Made by a program: the position numbers and the translations under genes. The notes beneath the pieces were generated by a model. It was not told the DNA's origin. It made no database searches and saw only the letters and a list, made by a program, of their open reading frames with translations. 38,933 bases of DNA. Origin: Rhodobiaceae bacterium. Its GTDB lineage: Bacteria > Pseudomonadota > Alphaproteobacteria > Rhizobiales > Tepidamorphaceae. The DNA is taken from assembly GCA_007118805.1 (NCBI GenBank), contig SKQW01000327.1:1-38933 (forward strand). The letters are read 5' to 3'. Below are positions 1 to 8,615 of the stretch, in pieces (position 1 is the stretch's first letter; the number at the start of each line of letters is the position of its first letter).

Positions 1-98
1 GCATCCCCGAGGCGGCCCGGCCATTCGCGCGGGTCGTTGCCGCCGCCTTCGACGGCTATCTTGCGCCGGCCGCCGACCGTCATTCTGCCGCCGTCTAG
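1..98 (+). CDS. C-terminal end of an unidentified protein (5' end outside window)
   Basis: An open frame enters from the left edge and runs through about 31 codons to a TAG at 96-98. The visible residues are rich in Ala, Val, Pro and Arg, which resembles coding sequence of this genome. The fragment is too short to assign a family. A C-terminal helix of an alpha/beta hydrolase would fit, but this is a guess. It lies 180 bases upstream of rplY on the same strand. Confidence 0.4.
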   Translation, partial: IPEAARPFARVVAAAFDGYLAPAADRHSAAV

Positions 99-277
99 CC
101 CGCACGGTTCCTGCTGGCATCAGCACTATGCTCTCTGGACAGCGTCCGGCGCCACGCTTGCCAGCTTCCCCGGCCTGTCCTATAAGCGCCGCGCGCGTGC
201 CCGTCCGCACCCCTGGAGGAGACGGGCGAAGTCGCGCCGGCCGTCGCGCCGGTGCGCGATTTTCAAGGAGACCTGAC

Positions 278-958
278 ATGGCAACAGCCGTTCCGCTCAA
301 GGCGACGGCGCGCGAACGGGTTGGCAAGGGGGCCGCCCGTGCCGAGCGTCGCGCCGGACGAGTCCCCGCCGTGATCTACGGCGACAAGAAGCCCGCACAG
401 CCGATCGCGCTCGACCACAGCGACGTGATCCAGCAGCTCAATACCGGCCACTTCCTGACCACGGTCTACGAGATCACCGTAGGCGGCGGCAAGAACCGCG
501 TCCTGCCGCGCGACGTACAGTTCGATCCCGTCAGGGACCTGCCGACCCACATCGACTTCCTGCGCCTGGCGGCCGGCTCAACCATCGACGTGTCGGTTCC
601 CGTGTCCTTCATCAACGAGGACGACTCGCCGGGCATCAGGCGAGGCGGCGTTCTCAACGTGGTGCGCTACGAGGTCGAGCTGACCTGCCCGGCGGACGCC
701 ATTCCCGACGAGATCGTCGCCGATCTGACCGGCCTCGATCTCGGCGACTCGCTGCACATCTCGTCGATCACGCTGCCCGCGGGGACCGTGCCCACGATCT
801 CCGATCGCGATTTCACGGTGGCCACCATTGCGGCGCCAGCCGGCCTCCAGAGCGAGGAAGAGGAAGAAGCCGAGGCCGCCGAGGCTGCCGAAGCTGCGGA
901 GGAAGCCGCGGCAGAGGCCGAGGAGGCTGGAGAATCCGGGGAAGCCGAGGAGGAGTAG
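278..958 (+). CDS. rplY: 50S ribosomal protein L25 (CTC/TL5 long form)
   Basis: This 226-residue protein is the long form of L25, which binds 5S rRNA in the large ribosomal subunit. Residues 1-95 form the N-terminal L25 domain, including the RVPAVIYG segment near 28-35 and HIDFLRL near 91-97. Residues 98-185 form the C-terminal TL5/CTC beta domain. From residue 192 on the chain is an almost pure Glu/Ala tail, low in complexity and encoded by near-repeated GAG/GCC codons. The ATG at 278 is chosen because AAGGAG lies at 265-270 and the family N-terminus begins there; the frame stays open further upstream without family similarity. pth follows after 6 bases, as is usual in alphaproteobacteria. 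Confidence 0.95.
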   Translation: MATAVPLKATARERVGKGAARAERRAGRVPAVIYGDKKPAQPIALDHSDVIQQLNTGHFLTTVYEITVGGGKNRVLPRDVQFDPVRDLPTHIDFLRLAAGSTIDVSVPVSFINEDDSPGIRRGGVLNVVRYEVELTCPADAIPDEIVADLTGLDLGDSLHISSITLPAGTVPTISDRDFTVATIAAPAGLQSEEEEEAEAAEAAEAAEEAAAEAEEAGESGEAEEE

Positions 959-964
959 ACCTCC

Positions 965-1606
965 TTGGCCGCCGCCGACTCCGACCGGACCGTTCTGCTG
1001 GTCGGCCTCGGAAATCCGGGGCCGCGCTACGCCCGCAATCGCCATAATGTCGGCTTCATGGCGCTCGATGCGATTGCCGAGCTGCATCGGCTGCCGGTCT
1101 GGCGCTCGCGCTTCCAAGGGCAGGTGAGCGAAGGACGCCTCGGTGCCGGCCGGGCGCTCCTGCTCAAGCCGATGACCTACATGAACGAGTCGGGCCGGGC
1201 GGTAGGTGCGGCCATGCGATGGCTCAGGATCGCGCCGGCCAACGTCGTGGTGTTCTATGACGAGATCGACCTCGCCCCCGGCAAGGTCAGGGTCAAGGCC
1301 GGGGGTGGCACAGCCGGCCACAACGGCATTCGCTCGGTCGCGGCGCATATCGGCCCGGACTTCCGGCGGGTACGGCTCGGCGTCGGGCATCCCGGCCACC
1401 GCGACGCGGTGCAGCGCCATGTGCTCTCGGATTTCGCCAAGGCCGACAGCGTCTGGCTGGGGCCGCTGCTGGCCGCCATCGCCGACAACGCGCAGATGCT
1501 GGTTGCCGGCGACGATCCCGGCTTCATGAACCGGGTGGCGGTGGCGCTGCAAGCCGGCAACAAGGAACGGGCGGCGCCGGCGCGCGACGCCGGCACGAGG
1601 GGTTGA
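965..1606 (+). CDS. pth: Peptidyl-tRNA hydrolase
   Basis: The protein (213 residues) cleaves the ester bond of peptidyl-tRNA released from stalled ribosomes and so recycles tRNA in the cytoplasm. Family motifs are intact: GLGNPG at 14-19 (substrate-binding Asn17), RHNVG with catalytic His27, MTYMNESG near 70-77, YDEIDL with Asp99, and AGHNGIRS with Asn120. The start is a TTG only 6 bases after the rplY stop. The GAGGAG at the end of rplY serves as ribosome binding site, so the two genes are probably translationally coupled. The C-terminal tail after about residue 190 is short and Ala/Arg-rich. Confidence 0.95.
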   Translation: MAAADSDRTVLLVGLGNPGPRYARNRHNVGFMALDAIAELHRLPVWRSRFQGQVSEGRLGAGRALLLKPMTYMNESGRAVGAAMRWLRIAPANVVVFYDEIDLAPGKVRVKAGGGTAGHNGIRSVAAHIGPDFRRVRLGVGHPGHRDAVQRHVLSDFAKADSVWLGPLLAAIADNAQMLVAGDDPGFMNRVAVALQAGNKERAAPARDAGTRG

Positions 1607-1615
1607 GACCAAGCA

Positions 1616-2737
1616 ATGGGATTTCGATGCGGTATCGTCGGCCTGCCGAATGTCGGCAAGTCGACCCTGTTCAACGCGCTCACCGAGACGGCGGCGGCGC
1701 AGGCCGAGAACTATCCCTTCTGCACCATAGATCCCAATGTCGGCGAGGTCGGCGTGCCCGACCCGCGGCTGACGGAGATAGGACGGATGGCAGGATCGAA
1801 GGAGATTGTCCCGACTCGGCTGACCTTCGTCGACATTGCCGGGCTGGTGCGCGGCGCCTCGGAGGGCGAAGGGCTCGGCAACCAGTTCCTCGCCCATATC
1901 CGCGAAGTCGATGCCATCGCCTTCGTCCTGCGCTGCTTCGAGGATGACGACATTGCCCATGTCGAGGGCCGGGTCGATCCCATCGCCGATGCCGAGACCA
2001 TCGAGACCGAGCTGATGCTCGCCGACCTGGAAAGCCTCGAAAAGCGCATCTTGCCGCTGGAAAAGCGCATCCGGGGCGGCGACCGCGAGGCGAAGAAGAC
2101 GCTGGCGCTGGTCGAGGGGGCTCTGGCCCTCTTGCGTGACGGCAAGCCGGCGCGGCTGGCCTATGTGCCGGAGGAGGACAAGGCCGCCTTCCGGGCCCTC
2201 AACCTGTTGACCTCCAAGCGCGTGCTGTATGTCTGCAATGTTGACGAGGGGTCCGCGGCGACGGGTAATGCCTACTCCCGGCGGGTGGAGGAACGGGTGG
2301 CCGAACAGGAGACCGGGCCAGGACAGCCCAAGCCGCCAGGCGTCGTCGTGATCTCCGCGAAGATCGAGGCCGAGCTCGCCCTGCTCGAACCGGCAGAGCG
2401 CGCCGAATATCTTGAGACGCTGGGCCTGGCTGAGCCGGGCCTTCACCGGCTCATACGGGCCGGCTATGAACTGCTCGACCTTGTCACCTACTTTACCGCC
2501 GGCCCCAAGGAGGCCCGTGCCTGGACGGTTCCGCGCGGCACGCGCGCGCCGCAGGCTGCCGGCGTCATTCATACCGACTTCGAGCGCGGTTTCATCCGCG
2601 CCGAGGTGATCGATTGCGAGGAGTTCGTGGCCCTGGGCGGGGAAGCCGGCGCCAAGGAGGCGGGCAGGATGCGCCTCGAAGGAAAGGACTATGTCGTTAC
2701 CGACGGCGACGTCATACATTTCCGCTTCGCTGCCTGA
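1616..2737 (+). CDS. ychF: Redox-regulated ATPase YchF (Obg-like, OLA1 family)
   Basis: This 373-residue protein is the universal YchF/OLA1 P-loop ATPase, which associates with ribosomes and is linked to translation and oxidative stress. The P-loop GLPNVGKST is at 9-17, the G3 motif DIAGLV is near residue 73, and the degenerate G4 motif reads NVDE instead of NKxD, as expected for a family that prefers ATP. A central coiled coil spans roughly 130-200. The C-terminal TGS domain holds AWTVPRGTRAPQAAG and HTDFERGFIRAEV. Length matches the family (about 365). It starts 9 bases after pth, so rplY-pth-ychF looks like one operon. Confidence 0.97.
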   Translation: MGFRCGIVGLPNVGKSTLFNALTETAAAQAENYPFCTIDPNVGEVGVPDPRLTEIGRMAGSKEIVPTRLTFVDIAGLVRGASEGEGLGNQFLAHIREVDAIAFVLRCFEDDDIAHVEGRVDPIADAETIETELMLADLESLEKRILPLEKRIRGGDREAKKTLALVEGALALLRDGKPARLAYVPEEDKAAFRALNLLTSKRVLYVCNVDEGSAATGNAYSRRVEERVAEQETGPGQPKPPGVVVISAKIEAELALLEPAERAEYLETLGLAEPGLHRLIRAGYELLDLVTYFTAGPKEARAWTVPRGTRAPQAAGVIHTDFERGFIRAEVIDCEEFVALGGEAGAKEAGRMRLEGKDYVVTDGDVIHFRFAA

Positions 2738-2760
2738 CCGGGGAGAAGGGGAGAAGGCTG

Positions 2761-3231
2761 ATGGCGGAGCCGCGCATCTGGTTTGAAGATCTCATCCCCG
2801 GCGAGGAATACGTTCTTGGCTCGATGACGCTCAGCGAGGCGGACATCGTCGCCTTCGCCAGCGCCTGGGATCCTCAGCCGATGCATCTGGGCCGCGCGGC
2901 GGCGGGCGAGACCTTTCTCGGCGAGTTCACCGCGAGCGGCTGGCATACGTGCTGCGTCCTGATGCGCCTGATGTGCGACGGGTTTCTGTGCGACGCCGCG
3001 AGCATGGGCGCGGCGAGCATTGAGGAGGTCCGCTGGCTCCAACCGGTGCACCCGGGCGATACCCTGACCGGCAAGCGAACCGTTCTGGAGGCCCGTCGCT
3101 CCAGGAGCCGGTCCGACCGGGGCATTGTGCGGTGCCGTTACGTGCTGGAGAATCAGCACGGCGAGACCGTGTTGGTGGCCACCTTCCCGGCCTTCTACGG
3201 ATGCCGGACGAGTGCGGAGGTCGCGTCGTGA
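2761..3231 (+). CDS. MaoC-family hotdog hydratase (first of a tandem pair)
   Basis: The product (156 residues) is a single-hotdog MaoC-type protein. Enzymes of this family hydrate trans-2-enoyl-CoA with R stereochemistry or dehydrate related thioesters. The family's D-x4-H pair is present as WDPQPMH with Asp37 and His42, followed by the SGWHT segment at about residues 59-63. The ATG at 2761 has GGGAGAAGG a few bases upstream. It begins 23 bases after ychF and overlaps the next MaoC gene by four bases. The substrate cannot be inferred from sequence. Confidence 0.85.
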   Translation: MAEPRIWFEDLIPGEEYVLGSMTLSEADIVAFASAWDPQPMHLGRAAAGETFLGEFTASGWHTCCVLMRLMCDGFLCDAASMGAASIEEVRWLQPVHPGDTLTGKRTVLEARRSRSRSDRGIVRCRYVLENQHGETVLVATFPAFYGCRTSAEVAS

Positions 3232-3719
3232 GGTTCTTCGAGGATATCCAGGTCGGGGAGGAGACCGACCTCGGCGCCCATCGCTTCACGCGGGAGGAGA
3301 TCGTCGCATTTGCCGCGCAATGGGACCCGCAGGGCTTCCATCTCGAAGACGACGCTGCCGAGCGGGGCCCGTTCGGCGCGTTGACGGCCAGCGGATGGCA
3401 CACCGCCTGTGTGTGGATGCGTCTTTATGTTGACCGGCTCCTGGCCAGCCGAGCTGCACGCGAAGACGCCGGACAGCCGGTTCCGCGGTTCGGCGCGTCG
3501 CCGGGGTTTCGCGATCTGGAGTGGCGCCGCCCGGTTTATGTCGATGATACGCTGTCCTTCTCCAGCCGCGTTGTCGACAAGCGCCTGTTGAACTCCCAAC
3601 CCGAGTGGGGGCTGGTGATCAGCCGCAATGAGGGCATCAACCAGCGCGGCGAGCTGGCCTACGCCTTTACCGGTCAGGTCTTCGTCGAACGGCGCCAAGG
3701 CGCCACTTCCGCCGGCTGA
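3228..3719 (+). CDS. MaoC-family hotdog hydratase (second of a tandem pair)
   Basis: The protein has 163 residues and is clearly paralogous to its upstream neighbour. It shares FxEDI at the N-terminus, the catalytic pair Asp33/His38 in WDPQGFH, and SGWHTACVWMRL near residues 57-68. The start is the GTG at 3228, which forms a GTGA overlap with the upstream stop and implies coupled translation. Both copies keep the Asp/His pair, so this is not an active/inactive subunit pair; heteromeric assembly or two related thioester substrates are both possible. The gene ends 7 bases from the convergent mtnA. Confidence 0.85.
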   Translation: MRFFEDIQVGEETDLGAHRFTREEIVAFAAQWDPQGFHLEDDAAERGPFGALTASGWHTACVWMRLYVDRLLASRAAREDAGQPVPRFGASPGFRDLEWRRPVYVDDTLSFSSRVVDKRLLNSQPEWGLVISRNEGINQRGELAYAFTGQVFVERRQGATSAG

Positions 3720-3726
3720 ACCGATA

Positions 3727-4836
<1,110 letters not shown>

Positions 4837-4978
4837 GGTGTCATTGTGCCGTCTACGCCGCCTTGGCGCTACCCATCGCCGCTTGATGCGGCTCAGCTCG
4901 GCCCGGTTTCGCCCCTTGCACTCCAGTAGCGGCTGGATAAGGCTCTTGATGGCTCAAGAATCGCGGGAGGCAACACGT

Positions 4979-5176
4979 ATGTCCAATCAGACACCTGTCA
5001 CCGTTACCGATGTCGAGATCCCGTTCTGGCGGCTGGTCGTCATCTTCATCAAATTCGGCCTTGCTGCGATCCCGGCCGCAATCATCGTGTCGATCGTGGT
5101 GTCGCTCGTCCTGGCCGCGGTCACCGGCCTGTTCGGCGGGATGGGCATGATGATGCGGGGCTGGCCGCCGATGTGA
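4979..5176 (+). CDS. Small single-pass membrane protein, unknown function
   Basis: This 65-residue protein has a short polar N-terminus, then a hydrophobic stretch at about residues 20-54 rich in Ile, Val and Ala, and a Gly/Met-rich C-terminus (GGMGMMMRGW). The ATG at 4979 has GGGAGG at 4965-4970 with 8-base spacing, which supports real translation. The upstream gene mtnA is divergent and the downstream ctaG-like gene is convergent. I do not recognise a family. The Met-rich tail next to a copper-related assembly gene might suggest metal binding, but that is only an inference. Confidence 0.6.
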   Translation: MSNQTPVTVTDVEIPFWRLVVIFIKFGLAAIPAAIIVSIVVSLVLAAVTGLFGGMGMMMRGWPPM

Positions 5177-5255
5177 CGTGCCGGGCCGTATCGAAAGAGG
5201 CCGCGGCACCGTATACCGGTTCGGGGTATCCACGACCTCAAGGCAGCGGCTCAGC

Positions 5256-6080
5256 TCAGGCAGCGCCGGACTCGGCTTCAAGGCTGCGAAGCATGCCCGC
5301 GAAGAGGACCGTTGCGGTGATCAGAAGGGCGAGCCCGCCCGGCACCCACATGATGAGCCCGCCGAGCTGCTGGTCCTGGAGCGGCGACAGGCCCCATGAC
5401 CAGGTGGTGGTAGCATGGCTGTCGAAATAGGGCTGTGCGGAGAATGTCAGAACGGCCCCGAGGAGCCCCATCTGCATGGAGGTGGCCAGCGCGCCGAGCG
5501 AACCGCGCAACCTTGCCGCCGCCTCGACGTCCAGCAGCGCCTTCCACAGAACGAGAGCACTGGCAAAAAGCGACAGATGCATGAGCCAGTAGATGCCGTC
5601 GCTGGACAGCGTCGCTTCATAGGGCGCCGGCATGTGCCACAGCCACAAGAGGGCGGCGAAAGAAATCGCGCCCCCGGTCAGCCCACCAGCTGGCAAGGCC
5701 GCCGAAAGCCGCGCGGCGATTGCGCCAAAGCGCGGCCATGCCGCGGCGAGCAGCATCTCCGGGCGGCCCAGGATCAGCAGCGGCGCCGCCGCCAGCGTCA
5801 GCACCATGTGCTGACCCACCCGAGCCGAGAACAGCGCGACGGTAAGATTGCAGATCGGCGAGACCAGCATGGCTGCGAGGACAACCCATCCGCCGGCGAA
5901 ACATCGCATGCGCCAGACCTCGAGCCCCAGCTCGCGCCCGAACCGTCGCGCGCCCCAGCCATAGGCAATCCCCAGCGCGCCCAGTGCCGCGATCAGAACC
6001 GGATCGAGGTTCCAATTCTGCCACAACTCGCCCGGCACCGGCGGCACGCCGCAATAGGGGACGTATTCGCTTGTTGACAT
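5256..6080 (-). CDS. ctaG: CtaG-like cytochrome c oxidase assembly membrane protein (caa3_CtaG)
   Basis: The protein (274 residues) is a polytopic membrane protein of the caa3-type CtaG family, linked to delivery of copper or folding of the oxidase Cu centres. About seven hydrophobic segments are visible. His residues sit in family-typical places: GQHMVLTLAAAPLLILG, LLWLWHMPAPYE and IYWLMHLSLFAS. The ATG at 6080 (MSTSEYVPYCG) is preferred because the longer open frame adds a non-hydrophobic, Cys/Arg-rich extension unlike the family. No cytochrome oxidase subunit gene lies in the window, so its partner is elsewhere. It is divergent from paaX. Confidence 0.82.
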   Translation of the reverse strand: MSTSEYVPYCGVPPVPGELWQNWNLDPVLIAALGALGIAYGWGARRFGRELGLEVWRMRCFAGGWVVLAAMLVSPICNLTVALFSARVGQHMVLTLAAAPLLILGRPEMLLAAAWPRFGAIAARLSAALPAGGLTGGAISFAALLWLWHMPAPYEATLSSDGIYWLMHLSLFASALVLWKALLDVEAAARLRGSLGALATSMQMGLLGAVLTFSAQPYFDSHATTTWSWGLSPLQDQQLGGLIMWVPGGLALLITATVLFAGMLRSLEAESGAA

Positions 6081-6292
6081 GGGAAGCCTCGCACTCCGGC
6101 AGTCATGGCGCCAAACGCAACAGGGGCCGCCCGCGTTCCCAATCGCGGACGCTAAGCAGACATGCGGAGTCTGCCCATGGCCCGGCGGGCTGGCAAGGGT
6201 TACAAATCGGGGCACGCACCCCACCAACGAGAACGAGACGGTGCGCAGGACGGCCCCGTCGCTAGGCGCCTCCATAAGGAATTTGCCGGACC

Positions 6293-7213
6293 ATGGACCA
6301 GTCAGTTGCGGATAGGACAGAGAACCGGGTAATCCACGATCTGGTCGACCGCATTCAGGCGCGCCGGCCGTTGCGGGCGTGGTCGCTCATCGTGACCATC
6401 TACGGCGATGCGGTGGTGCCGCGCGGCGGCTCGCTTTGGCTCGGCAGCCTGCTCGACATGATGGCGGCGTTCTCCATCGGCGGCGGGGTCGTCCGCACTG
6501 CGATGTCGCGGCTCGCCAAGGATGGCTGGATCGAACGTCGCCGTCTCGGCCGCCAGAGTTACTATCGCCTGTCCGCCGGGCGCGAACGGGAGTTCACGGC
6601 CGCCGCTCGGCAGATCTATGCGGCCGGCCCACCCGCCTGGGACGGACGCTGGACGGTCGCCCTCCTGCCCGAGCCGGCCGGTGCCGCCCGACAGGCCAAG
6701 CGCGCCGAGATGGAGCGTATCGGCTTTGCCCCGTTCGCGCCCAATGTGCTGCTTCGCCCGTCGATTACCGGCGAGCCCGCGCCACAAAGCGACGCCTTCC
6801 TGCTCGACGCCCTTGACGATGACCGCACTGAGGGGCGCCGCCTCGCCGCAACGCTTTGGCCATTGGATGAGCTGGCCTTGCGCTACCGGCGCTTCCTGGC
6901 GTGGTTCGATCCAGTGCTGCAGGAGATCGGCACGGCGCCGCCAAGCGACCTGGGCGCCTTTGTCGTAAGGATCGCGCTAACCCACGAATATCGCCGCCTT
7001 GTCCTGCACGACCCTGCCTTGCCCGCCGAGCTCCTGCCGGAGGACTGGCCGGGCACCATCGCACGAGCCCTTGCCCGGTCGATCTACACCCGTGTCCTTG
7101 AGCCGTCCGAGCGCTGGCTCGACGACCATGCCAAGAACGAGAACGGCTCGCTCCCCCCGCCGGACCCCGGCCTGTTCCAGCGTTTCGGTGGCATCGGCGG
7201 CCCCACAGTGTAA
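6293..7213 (+). CDS. paaX: PaaX-family repressor of phenylacetate degradation
   Basis: This 306-residue regulator matches PaaX in length and layout. An N-terminal winged helix covers about residues 20-95, including PLRAWSLIVTIYGDAVVPRGG and the recognition region VVRTAMSRLAKDGWIERR, followed by a central PaaX domain and the C-terminal PaaX_C helices with EYRRLVLHDPALPAELLP. In known systems PaaX represses the paa genes and phenylacetyl-CoA releases it. The gene lies 97 bases upstream of paaA on the same strand, and the gap holds an inverted repeat that may be its operator. AAGGA precedes the ATG. It faces away from ctaG. Confidence 0.93.
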   Translation: MDQSVADRTENRVIHDLVDRIQARRPLRAWSLIVTIYGDAVVPRGGSLWLGSLLDMMAAFSIGGGVVRTAMSRLAKDGWIERRRLGRQSYYRLSAGREREFTAAARQIYAAGPPAWDGRWTVALLPEPAGAARQAKRAEMERIGFAPFAPNVLLRPSITGEPAPQSDAFLLDALDDDRTEGRRLAATLWPLDELALRYRRFLAWFDPVLQEIGTAPPSDLGAFVVRIALTHEYRRLVLHDPALPAELLPEDWPGTIARALARSIYTRVLEPSERWLDDHAKNENGSLPPPDPGLFQRFGGIGGPTV

Positions 7214-7225
7214 GCGCACGACTTG

Positions 7226-7269
7226 ATATGTTACGAAATTATTGAATTCATCCTAATTTGGTGACATAT
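7226..7269. promoter_or_regulatory. Inverted repeat upstream of paaA, probable PaaX operator
   Basis: The arms ATATGTTAC (7226-7234) and GTGACATAT (7261-7269) are inverted copies matching at 8 of 9 positions and separated by 26 bases. They bracket a candidate promoter for paaABCDE. The arms differ from the published E. coli PaaX site, so assignment rests on position between the repressor gene and its likely target. Confidence 0.5.
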
Positions 7270-7270
7270 A
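7242..7270 (+). promoter_or_regulatory. Candidate sigma-70-type promoter of paaABCDE
   Basis: TTGAAT (7242-7247) and CATATA (7265-7270) are spaced by 17 bases in a short AT-rich island of an otherwise GC-rich region. The -10 element overlaps the right arm of the inverted repeat, so a protein bound there would block transcription. The match to consensus is only moderate. Confidence 0.4.
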
Positions 7271-7310
7271 CCTGCGATGGGACCGTCTCCGCCATGAGGA
7301 GAAACCACGC

Positions 7311-8306
7311 ATGTATTCGCAGGGCTTGAACAAGGATGTCTCGCCGGGAACCGGCCAGGAGGCCGCGGCGGAGCTCGAGGCGTTCCAGCGCCGCGTCGAC
7401 GCCGAGGACAAGATCGAGCCCAATGACTGGATGCCGGAGGCTTATCGCCGCACGCTGACGCGGCAGATCTCCCAGCACGCCCATTCCGAGATCATCGGCA
7501 TGCAGCCCGAGGGCAACTGGGTGACGCGGGCCCCCACCCTCAAGCGCAAATGCCAGCTCATCGCCAAGATTCAGGACGAAGCCGGCCACGGGCTATATCT
7601 TTACTCCGCCGCCGAGACGCTGGGCATGGCGCGCGCCGAGATGCTCGATCAGCTCCATACGGGCAAGGCCAAATACTCCTCGATCTTCAACTATCCGACG
7701 CTGAGCTGGGCCGATATCGGCGCCATTGGCTGGCTGGTGGACGGGGCGGCTATCATGAATCAGATCCCGCTGTGCCGCTGCTCCTACGGGCCCTATGCGC
7801 GGGCGATGATCCGCATCTGCAAGGAGGAGAGCTTTCACCAGCGCCAGGGCTACGAGATCATGCTCACTCTGGCCCGCGGAACGCCCGAGCAGAAGGCGAT
7901 GGCGCAGGATGCGCTGAACCGGTGGTGGTGGCCCTCGCTGATGATGTTCGGCCCGCCGGATGGCGATTCCAAGCATACCGCCCAATCGATGGCCTGGAAG
8001 ATCAAGCGCTTCACCAATGACGGGCTGCGTCAGAAGTTCATCGACGCCACCGTGCCCCAGGGCCACTACCTGGGGCTGGCGTTTCCCGATCCGGAGCTGA
8101 AATTCAACGAAGAGACGGGCCATTGGGAGATCGGCCCGATCGACTGGGACGAATTCCAGCGCGTCCTCAGAGGGGAGGGGCCGTGCAACCAGCAGCGGCT
8201 CGCGCGACGCCGCAAGGCGCACGAAGAAGGCGCCTGGGTGCGCGCGGCCGCGCTGGCTCATGCCGAGAAGCGCCGCGCGCGGGCGGCGAAGAAGCAGGCG
8301 GCATAG
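7311..8306 (+). CDS. paaA: Phenylacetyl-CoA 1,2-epoxidase catalytic subunit PaaA
   Basis: PaaA (331 residues) is the catalytic di-iron subunit of the multicomponent oxygenase that epoxidises the ring of phenylacetyl-CoA. It has a ferritin-like helical fold. Likely iron ligands are visible in two motifs, DEAGH with Glu90 and His93 and KEESFH with Glu173 and His176, with Glu60 as a further candidate. The ATG has GAGGAGA 9 bases upstream. It is the first gene of a tight paaABCDE run and follows the operator-like repeat. The Arg/Lys/Ala-rich C-terminus (from about residue 295) is longer and more basic than the core. Confidence 0.97.
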   Translation: MYSQGLNKDVSPGTGQEAAAELEAFQRRVDAEDKIEPNDWMPEAYRRTLTRQISQHAHSEIIGMQPEGNWVTRAPTLKRKCQLIAKIQDEAGHGLYLYSAAETLGMARAEMLDQLHTGKAKYSSIFNYPTLSWADIGAIGWLVDGAAIMNQIPLCRCSYGPYARAMIRICKEESFHQRQGYEIMLTLARGTPEQKAMAQDALNRWWWPSLMMFGPPDGDSKHTAQSMAWKIKRFTNDGLRQKFIDATVPQGHYLGLAFPDPELKFNEETGHWEIGPIDWDEFQRVLRGEGPCNQQRLARRRKAHEEGAWVRAAALAHAEKRRARAAKKQAA

Positions 8307-8319
8307 GGAGGCCCTGGGG

Positions 8320-8607
8320 ATGACGGAGAAGGACTGGCCGCTCTACGAGGTGTTCATCCGGGCGCGCAACGGGCTCGCCCATCGTCACGTCGGCAGCCTC
8401 CATGCGGTCGATGCCGAGATGGCGCTGCAGAACGCGCGCGACGTCTATACCCGGCTGGGCGATGCTGCCAGCATCTGGGTGGTGCCGTCGGCGGCGATCA
8501 CCGCCTCCGATCCGGCCAGGAAGGAGGAGATGTTCGAGCCGACCGCCACCAAGATCTATCGGCATCCGACCTTCTACGAGGTGCCGGACGAAGTCGGCAA
8601 TATGTGA
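8320..8607 (+). CDS. paaB: Phenylacetyl-CoA epoxidase subunit PaaB
   Basis: The 95-residue PaaB is a small subunit of the epoxidase that bridges PaaAC heterodimers in known complexes. Typical sequences are WPLYEVFIRARNGLAHRHVGSLHA at about residues 6-29 and VGN near the C-terminus. The ATG at 8320 has GGGAGG at 8306-8311 and lies 13 bases after the paaA stop. Length is standard for the family. Confidence 0.95.
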   Translation: MTEKDWPLYEVFIRARNGLAHRHVGSLHAVDAEMALQNARDVYTRLGDAASIWVVPSAAITASDPARKEEMFEPTATKIYRHPTFYEVPDEVGNM

Positions 8608-8615
8608 GGCGGGCA

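Noticed and set aside
578-2719. Long open frame on the minus strand opposite rplY, pth and ychF
   Set aside because: It is a 713-codon antisense shadow produced by high GC content; all three genes on the plus strand have strong family motifs and the minus product shows no domain.
4837-4978. Possible SAM-responsive riboswitch in the mtnA leader
   Set aside because: Methionine salvage genes can carry such leaders, but I could not find the conserved core or a convincing set of paired stems.
7260-7267. Shared 8-mer GGTGACAT in the paaA promoter and the TetR operator region (28943-28950)
   Set aside because: Arm spacing and flanks differ between the two places, so cross-regulation is not supported; the shared GTGAC core is short enough to occur by chance.
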